Shown here: positions 1-7,269 of the stretch, in pieces
Layout: every line of letters begins with the position of its first letter
How positions within the stretch are numbered: position 1 is the stretch's first letter
Assembly: GCF_027486195.1 (NCBI RefSeq)
Contig: NZ_JAIXPP010000091.1
Location: forward strand, 1 to 45,519
Reading direction: 5' to 3'
DNA from: Novosphingobium sp.
GTDB taxonomy: Bacteria; Pseudomonadota; Alphaproteobacteria; Sphingomonadales; Sphingomonadaceae
Length of the DNA: 45,519 bases
Translations under genes and position numbers: made by a program
The notes under the pieces: model-generated
What the model was told of the DNA's origin: nothing
The model's database searches: none
Seen by the model: only the letters and a program-made list of their open reading frames with translations

Positions 1-71
1 ATCGCAGGGACCTTGGACTTGGTCTTCTGCGGTTCGCGGCCCTTGCGGACCAGCTGGTTGATCGTAGGCAT
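1..71 (-). CDS. rpsL: 30S ribosomal protein S12, N-terminal fragment
   Basis: Read from the ATG at 71 on the minus strand, the 23 complete codons give MPTINQLVRKGREPQKTKSK followed by VPA, the near-invariant N-terminus of ribosomal protein S12. S12 sits in the decoding centre of the 30S subunit and is the classic site of streptomycin-resistance mutations; the part carrying those residues lies outside the window. A purine-rich GGTGAAGAG stretch just upstream of the ATG can serve as ribosome binding site. In most bacteria rpsL opens the rpsL-rpsG-fusA-tuf operon, so those genes would be expected beyond the left edge. The gene is cut by the window, not broken. Confidence 0.95.
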   Translation of the reverse strand, partial: MPTINQLVRKGREPQKTKSKVPA

Positions 72-458
72 GAAGGACTCTTCACCTTGGTTGCGGGCGC
101 GGCAGGAACCAGGTGAAGCGTCACGGAATATCTCATCCAGCGCCGGGCAAGGCCGATGAAGCCTCGCGCCCGGGCGCTGCATGAGCCGAAAACACTCCAC
201 CCGGGGCAAGTCGCCACCGGGTTACTTTGACGGCTTACGGCGTGGACTGGCCAATACCCCCGATTCGGGGGAACGGACCAAACACAAGAGGGACCAGCGA
301 ATGACGGAAAACACCGCCTTCGAGGCCCCACTTGCCGCGCACCGGCAATGTTCAGCTCTGTTGAACCGGTGGGCCAAAGGCCGTTCGGGACGGCGGGCCA
401 TTAGGCCGGAACCGCCCACCGGTCAAGCAGCAAGCCACCGGCGGGCGGGAACCGGGAC
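72..458. other. Intergenic region upstream of rpsL
   Basis: This 387-nt stretch lies between the rpsL start and the 3' end of the winged-helix gene, both on the minus strand. It should contain the rpsL leader and promoter, but I see no convincing -35/-10 pair. A short CCCC-GATTC-GGGG-type hairpin lies near 257-272. A plus-strand reading frame begins at ATG 301 after a GAGGGA motif and runs to 516, but its second half is antisense to the winged-helix gene and its composition is arginine-rich as in shadow frames, so I do not call it a gene. Confidence 0.5.
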
Positions 459-1043
459 CTATTCGGCAGCCTCTGCGAGCGGCATGGACCGACGCAGGAT
501 CGGTCCGACTGCGTGATCGAGCGTGGCAAGGGCCACCTGCAACCAATTGTCCATCGCGGCAAGACCTCGTGCCGAGAGCCGCACGAATGTACGCCGACCA
601 TCGCGTCCATCGTCCTCGCGTTCGACCAGCCCGCGCGCCTCCAGGATGCGAAGCCAGCGCAGCGCGGTTGTCGGCGGGACATTGGCTCCGATGCAGGCGC
701 TTGTGGTGGGCACCGGCCGGCCTTCCCGCGTGGCGACGTAGAGATCGAGCAGGATGTCCCACGTCGGCTCGCCGAACAGATCGCCGGGCAAGTGACGATC
801 GCGCCGGCGCCGGATCGCGTAAGTTTCCCGCGCAAAGGCAAGCAGCGCTTCGGGGGTGATGCGCGCCGACGATTCGTGCAAGGCCGCAGCGACCGAGGCC
901 GTCGCGTCCGGCACGGCAACACGGTCGGCGTCGCCAAGCGGATCCTGCACGGCCGTGGCCTCGGCAAGGGCGGCAGGACTGGCGCGGCGCAGAACCGCGC
1001 GGCGGCGGCCGCGATCATGGCGGCGAATGATGCGCCCGCTCAT
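459..1043 (-). CDS. Winged-helix (MarR-like) transcriptional regulator
   Basis: This is a 194-aa protein. A C-terminal winged-helix region is visible at about residues 110-170: a helix of the type TTSACIGANVPPTTALRWL, followed by LEARGLVERE and a DGRDGRRTFVRLSARG wing. This is the pattern of MarR-type and related sphingomonad regulators, which bind operators as dimers. Residues 1-60 are low in recognisable features. The start is the ATG at 1043 because it overlaps the stop of the upstream membrane-protein gene (ATGA at 1040-1043), which indicates translational coupling; the reading frame is open further upstream but would run deep into that gene. The ligand and targets cannot be read from sequence. 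A plausible role is local regulation of the small membrane-protein cluster. Confidence 0.75.
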   Translation of the reverse strand: MSGRIIRRHDRGRRRAVLRRASPAALAEATAVQDPLGDADRVAVPDATASVAAALHESSARITPEALLAFARETYAIRRRRDRHLPGDLFGEPTWDILLDLYVATREGRPVPTTSACIGANVPPTTALRWLRILEARGLVEREDDGRDGRRTFVRLSARGLAAMDNWLQVALATLDHAVGPILRRSMPLAEAAE

Positions 1044-1486
1044 ACGAGCCGCCACGAATGGTAGCGGCCAATGCGGCGCTGGCGCTCCACATGCGCCCCC
1101 GTGCCGATTGCCAGCACGATCAGCTGGAACAGAAAAGGCATTTGCGTCATCGTCCAGTAGGCTCGGCGGACCATGTCCACGTCCCAGAGCTTTGCGACAT
1201 GGCCGAGCACGACGAGGACTTGTGAGGCAGAGACCCACATCGGCCAGCCGCGATTGGCATAGAGCGCAACCCAAAGCAGGGAGAAGAAAGCCCAAGTATC
1301 GATCACCAGGTGTCCCGGATTGACCGTGTACCAGGCCGGATCGCCGAACATCATATGATTGCCCACATCCAGCGCGAATGTGGAGAGCAGCACCGTCGCC
1401 ACCAGTTGTTCGGGTTCATCTCCCTTGCGGGCCGCGAACAACACGGTGGCGATCAGCGCTATGCGAAGTATCCAAAGCCAGATCAT
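1040..1486 (-). CDS. Small multi-pass membrane protein of unknown function
   Basis: This 148-aa protein has about four hydrophobic segments: residues 3-20, 27-45, 60-85 and roughly 115-130. It begins MIWLWILRIALIATVLFAAR and ends with a short basic tail (ERQRRIGRYHSWRLV). I do not recognise a named family or any catalytic motif. Its stop overlaps the start of the winged-helix gene downstream by 4 nt (ATGA), so the two are probably one transcription unit. The gene 1526-1891 lies 39 nt upstream on the same strand and may belong to it. An inner-membrane location is inferred from hydrophobicity only. Confidence 0.7.
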   Translation of the reverse strand: MIWLWILRIALIATVLFAARKGDEPEQLVATVLLSTFALDVGNHMMFGDPAWYTVNPGHLVIDTWAFFSLLWVALYANRGWPMWVSASQVLVVLGHVAKLWDVDMVRRAYWTMTQMPFLFQLIVLAIGTGAHVERQRRIGRYHSWRLV

Positions 1487-1525
1487 TGTGGTGCAAGACC
1501 TTCAATGTGCAGACCGGCCTAACAT

Positions 1526-1891
1526 TCAGGCAGCGCGGACCGCGGCCGAGGCAGGTTCATCCTCCTTGAGCTCGGCTCTGGGGGGGCAGGCATCGTTGCC
1601 GCCGCAGGTTTCTGCCGAAATCGTGCTGAGGCGGCCGTGGACACGGGCGAGTTCGCCGCCGGCATTAAGCGTGGCCTGCTGGCTCTTGACCAGCCGCATC
1701 AGGGCTTCCTGGCCGAGGAAGGGGGCAACGCCGGTGTCGCGGCGGGCGCCGACCATCGTCTGCAGCAGTTGGGCCTGTCGCGCGAGCGCTTCATCCAGCG
1801 CGGCTTCGGCCTGATGCAGATCGCGGGCAATCCGAAGCTGCGCCACCGAAAGCGGCATTTCGGGCATGGTTTGGGTAGCAAAAGCGGTCAT
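1526..1891 (-). CDS. Small helical hypothetical protein
   Basis: This is a 121-aa protein from the ATG at 1891, preceded by GGAG eight bases upstream. That motif decides this start over a longer open frame that would need an unsupported start at 2011. Residues 10-60 are rich in Ala, Leu, Gln and Glu with heptad-like spacing (QLRIARDLHQAEAALDEALA), suggesting a helical or coiled-coil core. A CGGNDAC pair of cysteines sits near residue 100. The tail is acidic then Ala-rich. No family is recognised. It lies between the membrane-anchored LuxR-type gene and the small membrane-protein gene, all on the minus strand. Confidence 0.6.
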   Translation of the reverse strand: MTAFATQTMPEMPLSVAQLRIARDLHQAEAALDEALARQAQLLQTMVGARRDTGVAPFLGQEALMRLVKSQQATLNAGGELARVHGRLSTISAETCGGNDACPPRAELKEDEPASAAVRAA

Positions 1892-1964
1892 AACGCAATC
1901 TCCGATGCTGGAGCCCTCCCCTGGGCCCACGTTTGCCAATAAGATGGAGAGGTTCGCGTCGAGA

Positions 1965-2633
1965 TCAGCTCGCGAGGATCTGCGACAACTGCGCATACAT
2001 CGCCAAACCACCCATAACGATCAGGATCAGGAACATGGCCAGGATCGCAATGGTCCCGAGCCGGATATAGGTCCCGTGAGGCCCGTCGAACATCTCCGGG
2101 AGGACATGGTGGTAGGGCTCGGCCAATGCCTCACCGCTTTGGAACGCGACCTGAGTCAGCGCTTCCCTGCGGATCGGAGGGCTTTGGTCCCTGTCCGTCC
2201 TGTCTTCCCGAATCGGAACGTGCAGGACATCGACCGGCGGCGCGACGTCGGAAAAGTCATATACGGATCGTTCGTATATGGCTGCAACATTGGCAGAATG
2301 CGCAGCAAGGCGGCGATAGGCCTGCGCCACCTCGCCGCGCGTCGCAACACCCAGCTTGGCACGCGCCAGCATGATGCGCTGGTCGACGGTGTGATGCGAG
2401 ATCCCGAGGATGCGCGAAATCTCCTTCGAGGTCTTGTGCTCGATCAGGAGATCGAGAACGGCGCGCTGCTTGTCGGTAAGGGATGTCAGGATTGCTTCGC
2501 CATCGTCTGATTCGGCAGGCTTTGAAAGCGCTGCGCCATCCCGGTCCGCGAGCGCGCGAAAAGCAGGCACATCTACCGGTTCGCGCGCCCCCGGCGGAGG
2601 CGGCGCTGCAACGCTATGATCGGACTTGCCCAT
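1965..2633 (-). CDS. LuxR-type HTH protein with C-terminal membrane anchor
   Basis: This 222-aa protein has a LuxR/GerE-type helix-turn-helix at about residues 52-100. It reads LTDKQRAVLDLLIEHKTSKE, then ISRILGISHHTVDQRIMLARAKLGV, which matches the family pattern of four helices ending in a Lys-Leu-Gly-Val turn. Residues about 190-213 form a single strong transmembrane segment (ILAMFLILIVMGGLAMYAQ) and only seven residues follow. There is no receiver domain. The layout suggests a DNA-binding protein tethered to the inner membrane by its tail, with a roughly 90-residue linker between the domains. It is divergent from the sensor kinase/response regulator pair at 2828-5094, so cross-regulation is plausible but unproven. 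Similar proteins occur in other sphingomonads. Confidence 0.8.
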   Translation of the reverse strand: MGKSDHSVAAPPPPGAREPVDVPAFRALADRDGAALSKPAESDDGEAILTSLTDKQRAVLDLLIEHKTSKEISRILGISHHTVDQRIMLARAKLGVATRGEVAQAYRRLAAHSANVAAIYERSVYDFSDVAPPVDVLHVPIREDRTDRDQSPPIRREALTQVAFQSGEALAEPYHHVLPEMFDGPHGTYIRLGTIAILAMFLILIVMGGLAMYAQLSQILAS

Positions 2634-2827
2634 GTTTTCTTGTTACGACCCTGAAATCGCCAATCCGGGGGTAAAAATGGATGAATACCGGCTTGACCGC
2701 AAGAACAACTCAACCGCACCAGCAAGCGCCAGCCCAATCACGAGAACTTGACATTGCGAACCCATCCAAAACACCATAGCTCCCTAACATAGGATAAATT
2801 TGTTATTAACCTGAGAGAAAGCAAACA
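2634..2827. promoter_or_regulatory. Divergent intergenic region with candidate promoter for the kinase gene
   Basis: This 194-nt region separates the membrane-anchored HTH gene (minus) from the sensor kinase gene (plus). It is AT-richer than its surroundings. A perfect TTGACA lies at 2748-2753, but the best -10 in range (around CACCATAG, near 2771-2780) is poor. A second AT-rich stretch (TAGGATAAATTTG) lies nearer the kinase start. The promoter assignment is tentative. Confidence 0.3.
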
Positions 2828-4468
2828 ATGAGGCCGAGGATGTTCGCGCGGAGAACTGGAAAGGTTCTGGCGACGAGTCGCGCGGCCATGGCGCTTGTTT
2901 TCCTGGTCGCGCTTGCCCTTGATCCCGCCGCGCCTGGACGGAACGGCACTGCCATTTACTTCATGCTGGCCGCCTACCTCGCCGGCGCCGCCGGGATGAT
3001 CATGATCGCCTGGCGCAGCTGGTGGTGGGAATTTCGCCTCGCCCCTTGGGTGCACGGTATCGATACGCTGGCCTTTGTCCTCGCGGTCTACTTCTCGGAG
3101 GCGGACAAGGCCGATTTCAACAGTCCGTTCATGGCCCTCACTGCCTTCCTGCTGATCAGCGCCACCTTGCGCTGGGGCTGGTTCGCGGTGGCCTGGACCT
3201 CGGTCGCGCTCGTAACCCTAAACGTGGCAATTGGCGCGAGCCTCTTGGTATCCGGGCTGCCGATCGACCCCTATCGCTACGGACGGCGGCTGATGTATCT
3301 CGGCGTGCTGTCGATCATGATGGTCTGGCTGAGCGGCGAACAGCGTGGTCCCCGAGCAACCCCGATGCCGCGAACGCCAGGCACGCCTGGTGAGCGGCGC
3401 AACGCCATCCTGGTCGAGACGCTCACATTCGCACGGGTCGCGCTGCAGGCGCGCGGGGCAGCGATCGCAGTCCCGCATGGCGAGGAGCCATGGACCGAGT
3501 TACTGCGCGATTCCGGTTATGCGGTTATCGTCGACCGGCTGGGGCCCGAAGCGCTCGAAGGCAGCTTCGGCGAGCCTGACCGCGCGGCCCTGATCGATCG
3601 AACGCGCGGCCGGCGGATCATCAGCCGCACCAGTTCCTATCCGCTCGCGATCCCCGGCCCTGTCAACGCGCCGCTGGCTGCCCACTGCGGGATAAACGAA
3701 GCCATGATCGTCACCTTCGAAACGGCGGCGGGCCCAGGGCAGTTGCTGATCTGGGGCATTCCGGACATGTGCGTGGACGACCTACCACTGGTCGAGACGA
3801 TCGGCCGCCACCTGAGCACCGAGCTCGACCGCGAGGATCTGGCCGAGCTGGCGCAGGCGGCTTCGGCCGCCGCGCTGCGCGATGCACTGGCGCGCGACCT
3901 GCATGACAGCGTGGCGCAGTTCCTGGCCGGCACCCTGTTCCGGCTCGAGGCCCTGTCCCGCTGGATCCGCGAGGGCCATGACCCCACAGCTGAGATCAAC
4001 GATCTGAAAACGGCGCTCCGGCGCGAACAGGGCGAGCTGCGCGCGATGATCCAGCGGCTGCGGCGCGGCGAGGAGGGCGACCGGCGCACCGACCTCGTCG
4101 AGGAAATGGAAACGCTGCTCGGCGAAATGAGCCAGCATTGGCACATTGCAGTCCAGCTCGACGCGCAAGTGCGGCCGATGCCGGTCTCGATCGGCCTCGC
4201 CCATGAATTGCGGCAGGTGCTGCGCGAAGCGGTGGCCAATGCCGCGCGTCACGGTCATTGCAGCGAAGTCGTCGTATCGGTGTGCACCGGCGCATCGGGA
4301 CTGACACTGCGCATTGGTGATGACGGCGAGGGTTTCCCGACCGACCGCCCCCCGCCCCGCCCGCGCTCGATCAGCGAACGGGTCGAGGCTCTGGGCGGAA
4401 CGCTCTCGATCTGCCATAATCACCCCGGCGCGTTGCTCGAAATCGCCTTGCCCAATAGGATTGCCTGA
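2828..4468 (+). CDS. Sensor histidine kinase (HisKA_3 / NarX-UhpB class)
   Basis: This is a 546-aa inner-membrane kinase. Residues about 15-170 hold five or six hydrophobic segments forming an N-terminal membrane sensor. A roughly 150-residue cytoplasmic region resembling a degenerate GAF-like domain follows. The dimerisation and phosphoacceptor motif is ARDLHDSVAQFLAG with His359, the HisKA_3 signature. The ATPase part shows the N box near residue 465 (REAVANAARHG) and a G box GDDGEGFPTDRP near 497-508. HisKA_3 kinases almost always partner NarL/LuxR-type regulators, and the next gene encodes one. The stop and the regulator start overlap by one base (TGATG at 4466-4470), so the two are coupled. 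The signal sensed cannot be told from the sequence. Confidence 0.9.
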   Translation: MRPRMFARRTGKVLATSRAAMALVFLVALALDPAAPGRNGTAIYFMLAAYLAGAAGMIMIAWRSWWWEFRLAPWVHGIDTLAFVLAVYFSEADKADFNSPFMALTAFLLISATLRWGWFAVAWTSVALVTLNVAIGASLLVSGLPIDPYRYGRRLMYLGVLSIMMVWLSGEQRGPRATPMPRTPGTPGERRNAILVETLTFARVALQARGAAIAVPHGEEPWTELLRDSGYAVIVDRLGPEALEGSFGEPDRAALIDRTRGRRIISRTSSYPLAIPGPVNAPLAAHCGINEAMIVTFETAAGPGQLLIWGIPDMCVDDLPLVETIGRHLSTELDREDLAELAQAASAAALRDALARDLHDSVAQFLAGTLFRLEALSRWIREGHDPTAEINDLKTALRREQGELRAMIQRLRRGEEGDRRTDLVEEMETLLGEMSQHWHIAVQLDAQVRPMPVSIGLAHELRQVLREAVANAARHGHCSEVVVSVCTGASGLTLRIGDDGEGFPTDRPPPRPRSISERVEALGGTLSICHNHPGALLEIALPNRIA

Positions 4469-5094
4469 TGATTCCCGTTCTTGTTGCTGATGACCACGGT
4501 TTCATTCGTGCTGGTGTGGAAGCCGTGCTGCGTGGCAGCAGGTTCCAGGTGGTCGCCGCGACTGCCAGCGGCGAAGAGACGCTGGCCGCCATCGCCACCC
4601 ACGATCCCGCGATCGTGCTGCTCGATATCAACATGCCGGGCATGAACGGGGTTCAGGCCCTCGAAGCGCTGCGGTCCAAGGGGGACAAGCGCGCGGTGGT
4701 GCTGCTGACCGCCGGGATCAACGACCGCCAGCTGCTCGCGGTGATGCGCGCAGGGGTTGAAGGCATCGTGTACAAGGACGGTGCCGAAGGCGGCCTCGTC
4801 GATGTGTTGGACAAAGTGCATTCGGGCGGGAAAGCCATCGATTCCGCGCTGCTGCAGCGCGCACTCGACCTTTCTCTCAGTGCCGATTCCGGCGGCCCGC
4901 TCGAACGGCTCAACCAGCGCGAGCGGCGCATCGCAAGGCTCGTCGCGCGCGGGATGCGCAATCGCGATATCGGCACGGAACTGGGCATCGGTGAAGGCAC
5001 GGTGAAGGTCTACCTTCACGCGATGTACCAGAAGCTGGGCATCGAGAACCGCACCGAGCTGGCGCTGCTCGCGGTCAACGATCCGGGCGAATAG
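4468..5094 (+). CDS. NarL/LuxR-family response regulator
   Basis: This 208-aa protein has a receiver domain at residues 1-120 with the acidic pair Asp8/Asp9, phosphoacceptor Asp53 in VLLDINMPGMNG, Thr81 and Lys103. A LuxR-type HTH domain follows at about 145-205 (LNQRERRIARLVARGMRNRD, then IGTELGIGEGTVKVYLHAMYQKLG). All receiver catalytic residues are present, so normal phosphorylation by the upstream kinase is expected. The start overlaps the kinase stop by one base. It is convergent with the dioxygenase genes, only 19 nt beyond its stop, so it is not in the same operon; no target is evident. Confidence 0.92.
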   Translation: MIPVLVADDHGFIRAGVEAVLRGSRFQVVAATASGEETLAAIATHDPAIVLLDINMPGMNGVQALEALRSKGDKRAVVLLTAGINDRQLLAVMRAGVEGIVYKDGAEGGLVDVLDKVHSGGKAIDSALLQRALDLSLSADSGGPLERLNQRERRIARLVARGMRNRDIGTELGIGEGTVKVYLHAMYQKLGIENRTELALLAVNDPGE

Positions 5095-5113
5095 GGTTCG
5101 CTCTGCAGCCGGT

Positions 5114-5959
5114 TCAGGCCGGTTCGAGCACCACGGTGGCCGCAGCGGTATTGCTGATCGGCACGTGATAGTTGCGCATGACCATCGCCTGCGGCGCATC
5201 GCCCAGCGCGCCGCGCGCGGCAATCCAGTTGAGAATCTCGACGCCCTGCGTGCCTGCCAGTTCGGCCACTTCCTCCGCCGAATGCGCCGTCAGCGCCGCC
5301 GGATCGTCCGCCAGATGATCGAGGCAAAAGCGGTCGTAGTCCGGGTTCATGAAACCGGCGCGAGCGCCTTCAAGCTGGTGCGAAAGGCCGCCGGTACCCA
5401 TCACCACGATCCGGTCATCACCCTTCCAGCTGCGCAGCGCCCGACCGACCGCCTGCCCGAGGGCAAGGCAGCGCCGCGGCGAGGGCAGCGGAAACTGCAC
5501 CGTGTTGATCGCAATGGGCACGAGTTTGACCGGCCAGGCTTCGGCATCGGGCCAGGCGAGCTCGAAGGGGATCGACAGCGCGTGGTCGACCATCATCTTC
5601 TGGCAGGTGGTAATGTCGAACTCGGCCTCCACCAGCGCCTCGATCAAGTGCCAGGAGAGGTTGGGATGGCCCTCGAAGCTCTTGTAGACGGGCAGGCCCC
5701 AGCCCTCATCAGCGTTATCATACCGCGCGGCCGCGCCGACCGCGAACGTGGGCATGGCATCGAGGAAGAAGTTGAGCCCGTGGTCGTTGTAGAACACGAC
5801 AGCGACATCAGGAGCGACTTCGGCGAGCCACTGGCGGACCGGCGGGAACCCGTCGAAGAAGGGCTTCCAATATGCCGACTGCTGGTCACCGCGCTGGATG
5901 GCGCCGCCGATCGCGGGAACGTGGCTGGTAAAATAGCCGCCGACAACCTGGGCCATCAC
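5114..5959 (-). CDS. ligB: Extradiol ring-cleavage dioxygenase, LigB-type (beta) subunit
   Basis: This 281-aa catalytic subunit is of the class III extradiol dioxygenases, the protocatechuate 4,5-dioxygenase LigB family. Residues matching the LigB active site can be placed: His13 (TSHVPAIG) and His60 (FYNDHGLNFF) as Fe(II) ligands, Glu241 (QGVEILNW) as third ligand, and His194 (GGLSHQLEG) as catalytic base. Known members open protocatechuate, gallate or 3-O-methylgallate rings with O2. Which substrate this one uses cannot be read from sequence. Its start overlaps the alpha-subunit stop (ATGA at 5956-5959). No other lig, pmd or 4-carboxymuconate pathway gene is in the window, so the pair stands alone here. 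The symbol reflects family, not proven function. Confidence 0.85.
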   Translation of the reverse strand: MMAQVVGGYFTSHVPAIGGAIQRGDQQSAYWKPFFDGFPPVRQWLAEVAPDVAVVFYNDHGLNFFLDAMPTFAVGAAARYDNADEGWGLPVYKSFEGHPNLSWHLIEALVEAEFDITTCQKMMVDHALSIPFELAWPDAEAWPVKLVPIAINTVQFPLPSPRRCLALGQAVGRALRSWKGDDRIVVMGTGGLSHQLEGARAGFMNPDYDRFCLDHLADDPAALTAHSAEEVAELAGTQGVEILNWIAARGALGDAPQAMVMRNYHVPISNTAAATVVLEPA

Positions 5960-6432
5960 GCATTTTCCCTCTGGCGGGAAGAGGCCGATGGCCGCGACCC
6001 GAAATGCAGGCCGCCCAGATCGGGATCGACCCCGGCACGCGCGGCGACGAGCATGGCCTTGAAATCGTCCACGCTGCGGCCGGTCTGCAGCGCACCGAGA
6101 TCCTGCACGTTGAGCCCGAGGATCCCGGCCAGCTTGGCGAGGTAATAGACGTTCCCGCCGGCATCGAGCATGGCGAGCACATCGCGCGCGGCGACGGCGG
6201 CGCGCTGCTCCCCGGTTACGCCATATCTGCGGCAGTAGGCTTCCTCATCCGCGACAAAGGCAGCGCGATTGGCCGCAAGGTTGAACGAATAGCACATTGC
6301 ATTGAGGGCAAAGCCGCGCATCGCCAGATCGCCATCGAACAGCGCGGTCCCCGGAATGGAGCGGCGCAAGGCGCGGGGGTCGACCGCAGGGCCAGAAGTG
6401 CCTTCGGACGGAGCGCTGGATGGTGGCGACAT
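5956..6432 (-). CDS. ligA: Extradiol dioxygenase, LigA-type (alpha) subunit
   Basis: This is a 158-aa small subunit of the LigAB family. The recognisable core is SIPGTALFDGDLAMRGFALN near residues 28-47, then a YCRRYGVTGEQRAAVAARD helix and DAGGNVYYLAKLAGILGLNV, matching the LigA helical fold that caps the LigB active site. The characterised LigA has 139 residues, so this one has a slightly longer, low-complexity N-terminus. I choose ATG 6432 because GAGAAG lies at proper distance upstream; a GTG at 6438 would sit too close to it. It is co-translated with the LigB-type gene by a 4-nt overlap. Two palindromes upstream (6503-6518 and 6557-6568) are candidate operators. Confidence 0.82.
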   Translation of the reverse strand: MSPPSSAPSEGTSGPAVDPRALRRSIPGTALFDGDLAMRGFALNAMCYSFNLAANRAAFVADEEAYCRRYGVTGEQRAAVAARDVLAMLDAGGNVYYLAKLAGILGLNVQDLGALQTGRSVDDFKAMLVAARAGVDPDLGGLHFGSRPSASSRQRENA

Positions 6433-6502
6433 GGGCACTTCTCTTCACGGAAGGCCGGGATGCCCCGGCATCTCCCACCTAGCAGCGCGGACGCGGCGAG
6501 GA

Positions 6503-6518
6503 ATTGACCGGGGTCAAT
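6503..6518. promoter_or_regulatory. Inverted repeat ATTGACC-GG-GGTCAAT, candidate operator
   Basis: This is a perfect 7-bp inverted repeat with a 2-bp centre, 71 bp upstream of the LigA-type start. The size and symmetry fit a dimeric regulator. No regulator gene adjoins it, so the binding protein is unknown. Confidence 0.4.
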
Positions 6519-6556
6519 CCGCAGGGTGCGATTATGAAATGCGGCCCGATAGGCAG

Positions 6557-6568
6557 TGTTACGTAACA
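6557..6568. promoter_or_regulatory. Perfect 12-bp palindrome TGTTACGTAACA
   Basis: This uninterrupted palindrome lies between the dioxygenase genes (minus) and the small gene at 6616 (plus), 48 bp before the latter. The TGTTAC/GTAACA half-sites are of a kind bound by TetR- or GntR-like dimers. Its function is a guess from position. Confidence 0.35.
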
Positions 6569-6615
6569 GACAATGCGGATTGCGCGGCACCGGGCCGGGG
6601 CGCACATCCGATGTC

Positions 6616-6987
6616 ATGGCCCTCTCCAACGCCGAGCGGCAGCGCCGCTACCGACAGAATCTGAGAATGCGCGCTTCACCGGACGGCGTGGGTGCGCAGG
6701 CGCGCATGGCGGTGGAGCGCGCAGTGCAGGCGCTCTGGGCATTCCATCAGCGTCCGGGGCCGGGCGGGATCGATTGGTCCGCGATCGACGGCTGCACGAC
6801 GATAGCACAATATCGATCGGAACTGGAGCGAAGCCCGGGCAACCTGATCCAGGCCGCTCGGGCCTTCCTGCCTGATTTTGCCGATCTCTCACCAGAAGAA
6901 GCGCGCGCCATTGCCGTGATCATCGAGATTTCCGACGCGTTGCGCCTTGCCCCGCGCCGCGCTGGCCGCGCACCCGAAGCCACCTGA
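6616..6987 (+). CDS. Hypothetical protein, basic N-terminus
   Basis: This 123-aa protein starts MALSNAERQRRYRQNLRMRA, a basic N-terminus seen in many short proteobacterial and phage-associated proteins, often assumed to bind nucleic acid. The remainder is helical with no motif I can name. The ATG at 6616 is preferred over an upstream ATG at 6556 because the conserved-looking ALSNAERQRRYR sequence begins there. It is divergent from the dioxygenase pair. A small stem-loop with 6-bp arms (6994-6999 and 7006-7011) follows the stop and might end transcription, although no T run follows on this strand. Confidence 0.6.
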   Translation: MALSNAERQRRYRQNLRMRASPDGVGAQARMAVERAVQALWAFHQRPGPGGIDWSAIDGCTTIAQYRSELERSPGNLIQAARAFLPDFADLSPEEARAIAVIIEISDALRLAPRRAGRAPEAT

Positions 6988-7269
6988 CCGGCATTCCCGC
7001 AAAATCGGGAAAAGGCTGCATTCCCCATGCCTGATCTGGGGTAAGTCGCGTATCCTCGCGCTAGCCGCCCCCCTTCCGCGTCCGGTCCTGGAGGTACTGT
7101 CGCCGCCAGCATTTGCCTCGTTCTAACCGGATTTCAATTTGTTGGCGTTTATTCGGTATTTACCAGGGTCTGAAACAGAATACTGTTAACCTGGGTATGC
7201 GCCATTGAGGATGTATTGGCGCTTGCTGGGGTAGTTCCGATGGGTTAGCCGCCGGACGTCAGGAGAAAT

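Noticed and set aside
181..516. Plus-strand open frame (111 aa), with an inner ATG at 301 behind GAGGGA
   Set aside because: Its 3' half is antisense to the winged-helix gene, and the translation is Arg/Ala/Gly-rich as in shadow frames of GC-rich DNA.
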